A DNA stretch of 7,558 nucleotides from Vitreoscilla sp. Lineage in GTDB: Bacteria; Pseudomonadota; Gammaproteobacteria; Burkholderiales; Burkholderiaceae. The notes under the pieces are model-generated. The model was not told the origin of the DNA. It was given only the letters and a program-made list of their open reading frames with translations, and searched no databases. Shown one piece after another: positions 1-7,520 of this stretch (its first letter is position 1; each line of letters starts with the position of its first letter). The stretch lies in assembly GCA_014378125.1 (NCBI GenBank), contig JACMOG010000618.1, positions 1 to 7,558 on the forward strand, given 5' to 3'. A program made the position numbers and the translations under genes.

Positions 1-273
1 CAGGTGTTGCGGCACGCCGGGGGCCACGGCCAGCCACAACGTGGTGCGTAGCGACATCCAGAACCAGCTGTCCTTCATCGCGTACGTGAACATGGGCCGC
101 CCGACGGACTGCCTCGGGCGCAGGCCGCCCGTGGGCTCCCACGACTGGAACGCGAGGTACAGCGAGAAGCACAGCGGGAACACGCCGAACACGAAGAACA
201 GGATCAGGAACGGGCTGATGAAGACGTAGGGCGCCCAGCGCGGCGACAGTCGGAAGAGATCGGGAAGTCGCAT
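1..273 (-). CDS. Sugar ABC transporter permease (CUT1, MalF/LacF-like), N-terminal part only
   Basis: This is the first 91 codons of an inner-membrane permease; the gene continues past the left edge. Translation from the ATG at 273 begins MRLPDLFRLSPRWAPYVF. It has a strong hydrophobic stretch at about residues 14-42 (first transmembrane helix, with FLILFFVFGVFPLCFSLYLA). A W-E-P-T-G-G-L segment follows at about 45-51, then a D-S-W-F-W-x-S-L-x-T-T-L-W pattern at about 68-80 before the second helix. This order is typical of the MalF-side permease of carbohydrate uptake type 1 transporters. The conserved EAA cytoplasmic loop would lie outside the window. The ATG lies 2 bases after the stop of the binding-protein gene (TGACCATG) and has no Shine-Dalgarno of its own, so translational coupling is likely. 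A partner permease and an ATPase are expected further left. The substrate is unknown. Confidence 0.9.
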   Translation of the reverse strand, partial: MRLPDLFRLSPRWAPYVFISPFLILFFVFGVFPLCFSLYLAFQSWEPTGGLRPRQSVGRPMFTYAMKDSWFWMSLRTTLWLAVAPGVPQHL

Positions 274-275
274 GG

Positions 276-1571
276 TCAGCGGCGGGCGCGCAGTTCGAGC
301 AGGCGCGCGGCGTCGGACAGCGCCTGGCCGATGTCCTTGCCGTCGTCGAGCACGTAGTCGAGCTCCGCGTTGACGGCGTCCTCGGCGAAGTTGGTCTGCT
401 TGTGGACCGCGGTGGCGGTGATGTGGCGCGCGGCATCGCGCCAGATCAGGCGGGCGCGCTCGCCGCCCAGGAACGCCTGCGGTTCGTCCATGACCGGGTC
501 GTCCTGAGCGGACAGAAGCGCCGGGAACGAGTCCTGCGTCTTCAGCGCGGCGATCTGGCGCGCCGGGTCGAGTGTCATCAACTGGATCAGCTCCCAGGCC
601 AGCGCCTTCTTGTCAGGATCGGAATCGCGCGGGATCGCGTAATACGTGCCGCCGTAGGACACGAACGCGCCCTCGGGCAGCTGCGCGGCGCGCCACAGGC
701 CCTTGGTGCCGGGCGCCACCCAGTTCGCCAGCTGCCCAACCATCCACGAGCCGCCCAGCTCGGTGGCCGTGAGGCCGCGTCGAAAGGCCTCGGCCCATTC
801 GTTGCTCCACGTGTCGAGGCGGCCCTCGAGGTTGCTGCGGCGCACGCGCAGCGCGAGCTCGAAGGCGCGATGGAAGCGCGGCGTGTCGACCAGCACGTTG
901 GAGTCGCTGTCGAAGTAGATGCCCTGGCCCTTCTTCAGGCCGCTGCGGATCATCAGGTCCTTCAGCGTCTTCACGTTGCCGATGAGATTGGCGCCGGTGG
1001 CCTTCTTGCTCTTCACGCCGGCGTCGACGTAGGCGTCCCACGACGCCAGCAGGTCGGACTCGTGCAGGCCCGCGCGCTCGATCAGGTCCGCGCGATAGAG
1101 CAGCGTGCCGGGCCCGATGTCGGTAGGCGCGGCCACCATCTGGCCCTTGCGATTGATGGCCTGGTCCACCGCGTAGCCCACGTAGCGGTCGCGGAAACGG
1201 CCGATGTCGTAGCGCGGCTGCAGCAGGTCGGACAGGCCGCCGCCCATGGAAAACTTGCCCACGAACGACGCCTCGAGCGCCATCACGTCGGGCAGGTAGA
1301 CGCCGGTGGACAGCGCCGTGGTCATCGCGGTGTGGTGGTCCTGGTACTGGTGCGTCACCACGTTCAGCGCGACGTCGGGATGGCGCAGTGCCCATGCCGG
1401 CTCGGCGTCCTTCAAGATCTGGTCGACCAGCGGATAGGCGGCCACCGTGAGCGTGGTGACGGGCTTGGCGCGCACGGCGGGCGCCACCGCGGCGGCCACG
1501 CCGGCAACCAGCATCGCGCGGCGCGTGGGCGACGTCAGCACGCCGCGCATGAAGTCGGGGCGGGAGCTCAT
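276..1571 (-). CDS. Sugar ABC transporter substrate-binding protein, family 1
   Basis: This is a periplasmic lipid-free binding protein of about 431 residues that would capture a sugar and deliver it to the permease encoded just downstream. I start it at the ATG at 1571 because GGAG sits about 5 bases upstream. The frame stays open to a TTG at 1709, but that extension has no signal-like sequence and would run through an operator. Residues 1-35 form a signal peptide: T-R-R-A-M-L (RR at 17-18), an Ala/Val-rich core at 19-33 and a V-R-A cleavage site, so Tat export is possible. The mature part begins K-P-V-T-T-L-T-V and keeps family features, including P-D-V-M-A-L-E, P-T-D-I-G-P-G-T-L-L-Y-R and G-G-S-W-M-V-G-Q. 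The late Y-G-G-T-Y-Y-A-I-P segment is typical of CUT1 binding proteins. The length is normal for the family. Two LacI-type operators lie upstream. The ligand cannot be assigned from sequence. Confidence 0.93.
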   Translation of the reverse strand: MSSRPDFMRGVLTSPTRRAMLVAGVAAAVAPAVRAKPVTTLTVAAYPLVDQILKDAEPAWALRHPDVALNVVTHQYQDHHTAMTTALSTGVYLPDVMALEASFVGKFSMGGGLSDLLQPRYDIGRFRDRYVGYAVDQAINRKGQMVAAPTDIGPGTLLYRADLIERAGLHESDLLASWDAYVDAGVKSKKATGANLIGNVKTLKDLMIRSGLKKGQGIYFDSDSNVLVDTPRFHRAFELALRVRRSNLEGRLDTWSNEWAEAFRRGLTATELGGSWMVGQLANWVAPGTKGLWRAAQLPEGAFVSYGGTYYAIPRDSDPDKKALAWELIQLMTLDPARQIAALKTQDSFPALLSAQDDPVMDEPQAFLGGERARLIWRDAARHITATAVHKQTNFAEDAVNAELDYVLDDGKDIGQALSDAARLLELRARR

Positions 1572-1684
1572 CGGGCTCCGGCGCGATGCCGCGTGGGCAC
1601 GGAGTCCCGGGCGCGCGGCGCAAGCGTCGTCAGCATGGTTGTCTCGGATGTTCTTGTCGGGAAGCGTCAGGGCGCGTTCGTTCT

Positions 1685-1698
1685 TGAAAGCGCTTTCA
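1685..1698. promoter_or_regulatory. LacI-family operator O1 (perfect palindrome)
   Basis: TGAAAGCGCTTTCA is a perfect 14-base palindrome with the central CpG into which LacI-family hinge helices insert. It also fits the CcpA cre consensus TGWAANCGNTNWCA, the form recognised by family members with a T-V-S-R recognition helix. The adjacent repressor (2075-3136) carries exactly that helix, so it is the probable ligand. The site lies about 115 bases before the binding-protein start codon, a position suited to repression of the transporter genes. Confidence 0.85.
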
Positions 1699-1703
1699 GT
1701 ATT
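1698..1703 (-). promoter_or_regulatory. Possible -10 hexamer beside O1
   Basis: On the minus strand AATACT (4 of 6 matches to TATAAT) ends on the first T of operator O1. I see no good -35 hexamer 16-18 bases upstream, so this is weak. The placement directly against the operator is the same as at the distal site, which is the main reason to note it. Confidence 0.25.
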
Positions 1704-1808
1704 GTTCAACGGAGCGCTGTCCGGTGGCTACAGCGTAAACCCGAGCTTGGAAGGCGTGCGTGCAGTGGGGCGCCGGGGCAAGGTGGGCACTACGCCGGCG
1801 CGGCATCT

Positions 1809-1822
1809 TGCAAGCGCTTTCA
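1809..1822. promoter_or_regulatory. LacI-family operator O2 (13/14 match to O1)
   Basis: TGCAAGCGCTTTCA on the plus strand differs from O1 by a single base and keeps the AAGCGCTT core. Its centre is 124 bases from the centre of O1, close to 12 helical turns. One dimeric or tetrameric repressor system could therefore occupy both sites on the same DNA face, and looping is possible. O2 is the more distal site from the transporter genes. Confidence 0.75.
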
Positions 1823-1827
1823 TGATA
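1822..1827 (-). promoter_or_regulatory. Possible -10 hexamer beside O2
   Basis: On the minus strand TATCAT (5 of 6 matches to TATAAT) ends on the first T of operator O2, so bound repressor would cover the predicted start site. No recognisable -35 is visible at 16-18 bases. This fits a weak or activator-dependent promoter, or a chance match. Confidence 0.35.
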
Positions 1828-1909
1828 ACCGCTCGGCTAAGCTTCTTGCTCTGCCGCGATTCCGCTGTCGCGCGGTTGCTTTCCTGCCTGCGTGGAGACT
1901 TCTGGCGGC

Positions 1910-1972
1910 GACCTCGCGGCTTCCGGTCGAGACCTCGCGGTTTCTGGTCGAGACCTCGCGGCCAGTGACGGC
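1910..1972. repeat. 21-base tandem repeat, about three copies
   Basis: Units begin at 1910, 1931 and 1952, each opening GACCTCGCGG. Units 1 and 2 (1910-1930, 1931-1951) differ at only a few bases and both end GGTCGA; unit 3 keeps the first 10 bases and then drifts. A degraded further copy may precede them at about 1889-1909. The 21-base period equals seven codons, and both strands happen to be open across it, but no neighbouring frame looks like a real protein. It lies between the repressor stop and the distal operator. Confidence 0.8.
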
Positions 1973-2043
1973 GAGATCAACGAAGCCCCCGAGGTCAGCG
2001 CAGTCAACGACGTCAGCGACACTCGCGAGATAAGCATCAACGC

Positions 2044-2059
2044 CCGCGCCTGCGCGCGG
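2044..2059 (-). terminator. Weak candidate terminator or 3' hairpin of the LacI gene
   Basis: CCGCGC and GCGCGG form a perfect 6-base-pair stem around a 4-base loop, starting about 15 bases past the repressor stop. On the minus strand it is followed by GCGTTGATGCTT, which is only modestly T-rich. It could slow or stop transcription, or simply reflect high GC content. Confidence 0.3.
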
Positions 2060-2074
2060 ACGAATGCCCGTGGC

Positions 2075-3136
2075 TCAGCGCAGCACGCGCCGGGTCGATT
2101 CGCGCGCCACCAGCTCGGGCTTCGGCAGGTCGACCGACGGCTCCATGCCCTTGAGCATGGACAGCATCGCCGCGGCCGCCTCGGAGCCGATCTCGTAGAC
2201 CGACTGGCGGATGGTGGTGAGCGGCGGCACGGAGAACTTGGCGGGGGCCAGGTCGTCGAAGCCCACCAGCGACACGTCGTCGGGCACGCGCACGTTGCGG
2301 CGGTACAGGCCCAGCGCGGCGCCGATGGCCGTCTGGTCGTTGGCCGCGAAGATGGCGCTGAACGCCAGTCCGCTCTCCAGCAAGCGGTTGACGGCCAGCA
2401 GGCCGCCCGCCTCGGTGAAGTCGCCCTTGAGCACCAGCGCCGGGTCGAACGCGATGCCGGCACGTTCCAGCGCGGCACGGTAGCCGGCCTCGCGATCGAG
2501 CGCATCCTTGTGCAACGGGTCGCCGGCGATGAACGCGATGCGGCGATGGCCGCACTCGATCAGGTGCTGCGTGGCCAGCAGGCCGCCCGTGTGGTTGTCG
2601 AAGTCGATGGAGAAGATGCGGTCGGTGTGCAGCTCGCGCCCCACCACCACCATCGGCACCTGGTGCGCGTACGTCTCGAGCGACTCGTTGGACATGCGCC
2701 CGGCCAGCACGATGAGGCCGTCGACGCGGCGCGACATCAACGCGTCCATGGCCTTGTGCTCCTCGGCCTCGTGCCAGTGGCCGCTGACGAAGATGGGGAT
2801 GTAGCCGGCCACCTCGAGGCGATCCTCGATGCCGCGCAAGGCCTCGCCGTAGAACGGGCTGTTGATGGTCTGGGTGAGCACGCCCACGCTCAGCGTGCGG
2901 CCGCCCGCCAGCCCGCGTGCCACCGGGTTGGGCCGGAAGCCCAGCGTGCGGATGGCCTCGTCGATGGCCGCGCGCTTGTCGGGGCTCACCGTGGCGGTGC
3001 CGTTGAGAATGCGCGAGACGGTGCTGGGCGAGACTCCGGCCGCCTTGGCCACCATCCCGAGCGTCACCGAACCCGTGCCGGAAGGCGAGGAGGCGGTGGC
3101 AGGCGAGCGTTTGCGGCGTGCGGGAGGCTGGGTCAT
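2075..3136 (-). CDS. LacI-family transcriptional repressor
   Basis: This is a 353-residue DNA-binding regulator, probably controlling the sugar transporter genes downstream in response to a sugar. After a basic, Pro/Ser-rich leader (about 1-23), a LacI helix-turn-helix runs at about 25-45 (TLGMVAKAAGVSPSTVSRIL), with recognition helix S-P-S-T-V-S-R. The hinge P-V-A-R-G-L-A (about 71-77) carries the leucine expected to insert at the central CpG of the operator. The rest is a periplasmic-binding-protein-like effector domain with V-G-V-L-T-Q-T-I-N-S-P-F-Y, D-G-L-I-V-L-A, G-H-R-R-I-A-F-I-A-G, F-A-A-N-D-Q-T-A and S-L-V-G-F-D-D at the usual places. I chose the ATG at 3136 for normal family length. 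A GTG at 3202 would add 22 residues of low-complexity sequence, and neither start has a clear Shine-Dalgarno. The decarboxylase stop lies 81 bases upstream with no strong terminator between, so co-transcription is possible. Confidence 0.95.
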   Translation of the reverse strand: MTQPPARRKRSPATASSPSGTGSVTLGMVAKAAGVSPSTVSRILNGTATVSPDKRAAIDEAIRTLGFRPNPVARGLAGGRTLSVGVLTQTINSPFYGEALRGIEDRLEVAGYIPIFVSGHWHEAEEHKAMDALMSRRVDGLIVLAGRMSNESLETYAHQVPMVVVGRELHTDRIFSIDFDNHTGGLLATQHLIECGHRRIAFIAGDPLHKDALDREAGYRAALERAGIAFDPALVLKGDFTEAGGLLAVNRLLESGLAFSAIFAANDQTAIGAALGLYRRNVRVPDDVSLVGFDDLAPAKFSVPPLTTIRQSVYEIGSEAAAAMLSMLKGMEPSVDLPKPELVARESTRRVLR

Positions 3137-3178
3137 CGGCGATGTGGCGGGCTGGGGGCGATCCCCGGAGTGTAGGCG

Positions 3179-3192
3179 TGGCAGCGCTTGCG
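3179..3192. promoter_or_regulatory. Possible degenerate LacI operator upstream of the repressor gene
   Basis: TGGCAGCGCTTGCG matches the O1 palindrome at 10 of 14 positions and keeps the AGCGCTT core. It lies about 43 bases before the repressor ATG, where an autoregulatory site would be expected. The match is poor on the outer arms and AGCGCT is common in GC-rich DNA, so this is speculative. Confidence 0.2.
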
Positions 3193-3217
3193 CGCATCCC
3201 ACGCCCGGGCGTCCGCC

Positions 3218-5191
3218 TCAGAGCACTGTTCTGCTCGCCATCGCCTCGAGCTCGCCCGGCGCCAGCACGCGCAGCGAGGGCTCGCCGTCGTGCGTGGCCA
3301 GGCCGTGCATCTCGATGGACTTCTGCATGCGCATGATGCGCGTGAGGAAGGTCATGATCTCGGGCGTGATCACCTGGCCGGGCACCAGCACCGGAATGCC
3401 CGGCGGGTACGGCGTGATCTGGTCGCAGCACACGCGGCCGTCCAGCGCGGCGTTGGGCTGGCCCTGGTCGTCCAGCAGCGGGATGCGCTCGCCGTACTCG
3501 TAGAACGCGTCGCGCGGCAGGCAGGCCAGGCGCGAGAAGCGCGGCAGCTCGGGCATGCGCGCGCTGGCGCGTTCGGGACGGCGCTCCTTCGACAGGCGCA
3601 GTAGTGCGTCGAACAGGCGCGACACCTTGGAGCGCGTGGTGCCCACCGTGAGCAGCAGCGTGAGCGTGTTGTGCGTGCTCTTCTCCACCTGGATGTTGAA
3701 GCGTTCGAACAGCTCCTCCCGCAACTCGTCCGACGAGAAGCCCGAGGCCGTGATGTCGATGGTGATCTTCGTCGGGTCGAGGCGGATGCCGTCGTTGGCC
3801 AATTCCTCGGGCAGCAGGTCGGCCAGGTCCAGCGCGCGGAACACGCCGGTGGCGTTGATCTTGTCGCGCAGCTCCTGCGCGTACTTCAGCGAGCGATCGA
3901 GCAGCCGGTAGCCTTCCATGACCGCCTGCTTGCGCGCCACGTCGAGGCTCGCGATCAGGTTGTACTGCGGGCTGGTGGACGCGTGCATGTTGAAGTTCTC
4001 GCGGAACAGGTGCTCGTCGAACAGCGGGTCGTTGACGTGGATCATGCTGGCCTGCGAGAAGGCCGACAGCACCTTGTGCGTGCTCTGCGTGCAGTAGTCG
4101 GCGCCGCTCTCCAGCGCGGTGGGACGCAGCGCCGGATGGAAGCGCGCGTGGCCGTACCAGGCCTCGTCCACGATCACCTTGATGCCGGCGGCGTGCGCCG
4201 CCTCGATGATGGGCTTCAACTCGTAGCGCAGCCCGTCGTAGGTGCACGACGTGAGGATCAGCACGCGGGCGTCGGGGTGCGCGGCGATGGCGGCCAGCAC
4301 CGTTGCGCGCGGCACCGGGCCGAACAGCCCGTACTTGCGGTTGACCGACGAGTCGAGGTAGATCGGCTGGGCGCCCGACAGGATCACGCCGTGGTGGACC
4401 GACTTGTGGCAGTTGCGGTCGAGCAGCATCTTGTCGCCCGGCGCCAGCAGCGTCTGGAAGATCACCTTGTTGGCGGTGGACGTGCCGTTGGTGGCGAAAT
4501 ACGTCTTGCGCGCGCCGAAGGCCTGCGCGGCCAGGCGCTGGGCCTGCACGATCACGCCGGTGGGGTGCAGCAGCGAGTCGAGCATCTCCACCGACACCGA
4601 CAGATCGGCGCGCAGCAGGTTCTCGCCGGCGAAGTCGTAGAAGTCGCCCACCCACGGGCTGCCCTTGAACGAGTCGCCGCCGCCGTGGCCCGGCGTGTGC
4701 CAGCTGTCCTTGGCCATGCGCACGTAGTTCTTCAGCTCGTCGTAGAACGGCGTGGCCGACTTCTCGGCGATCTCTGCGGCCAGGATGCGGGCCCAGCCGT
4801 TGTAGTCGCGCTCGCCGCGGTAGAAGTAGCCGTGCACCACGTTGCTGGCCAGGCTCTCCAGCAGGAGCTTGTTCTCGTCGTCCTCCAGCGTCACGTACAG
4901 CGACAGCTCGGGACGCAGCGCGATGATCTCCTGCGCCATCGCGGCGACGTCCTCGTGGCGGCCCGGGGCCTGGTCGCCATGGTCGATGAGGACGATCTGC
5001 ACGTCGCCGTCGGCCTGCACGGCAGCAATGGCGGCGGCGGCGTCGGGGGCGGGCACGGCCAGCAGGTCGAAGGGATTGTCCAGCGTCCGGGCGGCCGCGT
5101 TGATGCCCGCGACGACCTCGTCGCGCCAGCCAGGGTCGGCGCTCACAACCAGGACGTGGCTCATCGGTTTGGTCGTCTTGTTCTCGTGCAT
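3218..5191 (-). CDS. PLP-dependent Orn/Lys/Arg decarboxylase (group III, wing domain present)
   Basis: This enzyme of about 657 residues would decarboxylate a basic amino acid to a polyamine or diamine in the cytoplasm, consuming a proton. Residues about 10-135 form the flavodoxin/receiver-like wing domain (V-L-V-V-S-A-D-P, then I-V-L-I-D-H-G-D). The catalytic core follows: T-P-G-H-G-G-G (166-172), phosphate-binding G-T-S-T-A-N-K (236-242), D-R-N-C-H-K-S (258-264, His stacking on PLP) and D-E-A-W-Y-G-H (342-348). The PLP lysine is in S-T-H-K (Lys373), followed by F-S-Q-A-S-M-I-H. P-Y-P-P-G-I-P (594-600) marks the C-terminal domain. D-E-A-W-Y-G resembles arginine decarboxylase AdiA, while A-F-S-Q-A-S-M-I-H resembles lysine decarboxylases, so the substrate is open. 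It is shorter than enterobacterial relatives (about 715-755). I start at the ATG at 5191, with AAAGAGA six bases upstream; the ATG at 5164 is an alternative. Confidence 0.9.
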   Translation of the reverse strand: MHENKTTKPMSHVLVVSADPGWRDEVVAGINAAARTLDNPFDLLAVPAPDAAAAIAAVQADGDVQIVLIDHGDQAPGRHEDVAAMAQEIIALRPELSLYVTLEDDENKLLLESLASNVVHGYFYRGERDYNGWARILAAEIAEKSATPFYDELKNYVRMAKDSWHTPGHGGGDSFKGSPWVGDFYDFAGENLLRADLSVSVEMLDSLLHPTGVIVQAQRLAAQAFGARKTYFATNGTSTANKVIFQTLLAPGDKMLLDRNCHKSVHHGVILSGAQPIYLDSSVNRKYGLFGPVPRATVLAAIAAHPDARVLILTSCTYDGLRYELKPIIEAAHAAGIKVIVDEAWYGHARFHPALRPTALESGADYCTQSTHKVLSAFSQASMIHVNDPLFDEHLFRENFNMHASTSPQYNLIASLDVARKQAVMEGYRLLDRSLKYAQELRDKINATGVFRALDLADLLPEELANDGIRLDPTKITIDITASGFSSDELREELFERFNIQVEKSTHNTLTLLLTVGTTRSKVSRLFDALLRLSKERRPERASARMPELPRFSRLACLPRDAFYEYGERIPLLDDQGQPNAALDGRVCCDQITPYPPGIPVLVPGQVITPEIMTFLTRIMRMQKSIEMHGLATHDGEPSLRVLAPGELEAMASRTVL

Positions 5192-5197
5192 CCGTGA

Positions 5198-5204
5198 TCT
5201 CTTT
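5198..5204 (-). promoter_or_regulatory. Ribosome binding site of the decarboxylase gene
   Basis: AAAGAGA on the minus strand sits 6 bases before the ATG at 5191. It is the main reason for preferring that start over the ATG at 5164, which has no purine-rich site before it, and over a longer open frame reaching 5290. Confidence 0.5.
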
Positions 5205-5384
5205 GGCGGGGGTTCAGCAAGCCCGCCATCGTAGAACACAACACGAAGTGGAAAATTCTGGCAAAATGCGAGTTGACGCTGCGAATGCACTTCGAGAACG
5301 TCCTCCTGTCATAGGGAAGACATCCAGAAAGCGCGCTCGTCTCCGCTCATCCCCTCTGACCTTCTCAAGCCGGTCTGCTGCAAA

Positions 5385-5428
5385 TCACTGATTCAACAAG
5401 GGTTATCCCTGACTGGATCGCACAGTGA
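5385..5428. other. Imperfect long hairpin / inverted repeat A
   Basis: Outer arms TCACT (5385-5389) and AGTGA (5424-5428) pair. GATTCA (5390-5395) pairs with TGGATC (5414-5419) with one G-U. AGGG (5399-5402) pairs with CCCT (5407-5410) around a TTAT loop. The arms are separated by a symmetric 3x3 internal loop and a 4-base bulge, giving about 15 pairs in 44 bases. It could be part of a helicase leader RNA or a DNA-level site. Chance is not excluded. Confidence 0.35.
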
Positions 5429-5441
5429 CAAGCACTCGGAA

Positions 5442-5480
5442 ACGGTTGTGGTCGGCGGCGATGCCGTCGCTACCAGACGT
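5442..5480. other. Hairpin B in the helicase leader
   Basis: CGGCGGC (5453-5459) pairs with GCCGTCG (5463-5469) across a 3-base GAT loop, with one G-U pair. After a 2-base bulge, TGGT (5449-5452) pairs with ACCA (5472-5475), and ACG (5442-5444) can pair with CGT (5478-5480). The stem is compact and GC-rich with no T-tract, so it is not a terminator. Confidence 0.35.
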
Positions 5481-5524
5481 TTCCTGGGCAACAACCCTCC
5501 GCTGGCCATCCTGGCCCCACGCGG

Positions 5525-5569
5525 TGGCAGCCCCGTTAATTTCCTTACGCGACCTTATTGGTGCTGCCA
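5525..5569. other. Hairpin C with AT-rich loop
   Basis: TGGCAGC (5525-5531) and GCTGCCA (5563-5569) are a perfect 7-base inverted repeat, extended after one mismatch by CC/GG (5533-5534 with 5560-5561). The enclosed 25 bases are unusually AT-rich for the region and contain CCTTA twice. It ends 95 bases before the helicase start codon. Confidence 0.35.
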
Positions 5570-5664
5570 AGCTCAATGACCTGGCAGGCAGCGCCGTGGC
5601 GCCCCCCTCCGTGCATCGGGAACAACCCGTAGCGCGTGGGTAACGCCGTGCTTGAAAGCTACTC

Positions 5665-7452
<1,788 letters not shown>

Positions 7453-7488
7453 GCTGACGCGCGCCTCGGCGCGCTGACGTGAACAACG

Positions 7489-7520
7489 AATGGCCGCCCC
7501 GCAACGGGCGGCCATTTTTT
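7489..7520 (+). terminator. Intrinsic terminator of the helicase gene
   Basis: AATGGCCGCCC (7489-7499) and GGGCGGCCATT (7506-7516) form a perfect 11-base-pair stem with a 6-base loop, followed directly by T residues up to 7520 (six in a row from 7515). It lies 36 bases after the helicase stop. The opposite strand lacks an equally strong T-tract, so it mainly serves plus-strand transcription. Confidence 0.93.

Larger units (their letters stand above)
1572..2074. other. Non-coding control region between the LacI gene and the transporter genes
   Basis: No reading frame here has convincing protein character; the long open frames across it are mirrors of neighbouring genes. It holds, from the transporter side, a GGAG ribosome site just before 1571, an exact LacI-type palindrome (1685-1698), and a 13/14 copy (1809-1822). 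Next to each palindrome is a -10-like hexamer on the minus strand. Further right are a 21-base tandem repeat (1910-1972) and a small GC-rich hairpin just after the repressor stop (2044-2059). A further AGCGCT core occurs at 1713-1718 but its flanks do not fit the operator. If transcription starts near the distal operator, the transporter mRNA would carry an untranslated leader of roughly 240 bases. Confidence 0.7.
5192..5664. other. Divergent spacer between decarboxylase and helicase genes
   Basis: This 473-base stretch has lower GC than the flanking genes and no convincing gene. Both strands hold short open frames (for example about 5425-5643 on plus and 5403-5786 on minus) without ribosome sites or recognisable protein character. 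The decarboxylase side (about 5230-5275) is the most AT-rich part and probably holds the minus-strand promoter: TTGCCA lies at 5260-5265 on that strand, but I cannot pair it with a good -10. The helicase side (about 5385-5650) contains several imperfect inverted repeats listed separately. The helicase start has only a weak GAAAG ribosome site at 5654-5658. Both promoters must lie here, but I cannot place them. Confidence 0.7.

Noticed and set aside
1572..1709. N-terminal extension of the binding protein to a TTG at 1709
   Set aside because: It adds 46 residues before a good signal peptide, runs through operator O1, and has no ribosome site, whereas the ATG at 1571 has GGAG.
1711..1720. A third AGCGCT core near O1 as an extra operator
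   Set aside because: Only about 8 of 14 positions fit the O1 palindrome and the outer arms are wrong.
402..2033. A 543-residue plus-strand open frame opposite the binding-protein gene
   Set aside because: It is rich in Arg, His, Val and Ala, has no recognisable domain or ribosome site, and mirrors the codon pattern of a well-supported gene on the other strand.
2037..4655. An 872-residue minus-strand open frame spanning the repressor and most of the decarboxylase
   Set aside because: It is out of frame with two genes whose family motifs are unmistakable; its Arg/Ala/Gly/His composition is typical of a shadow frame in GC-rich DNA.
3671..5197. A 508-residue plus-strand open frame opposite the decarboxylase
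   Set aside because: It is a mirror of the decarboxylase codons, with no domain and no start signal.
5399..5410. TTATCCCT as a DnaA box or replication-related site
   Set aside because: It departs from TTATCCACA at key positions, is single, and there is no origin-like context.
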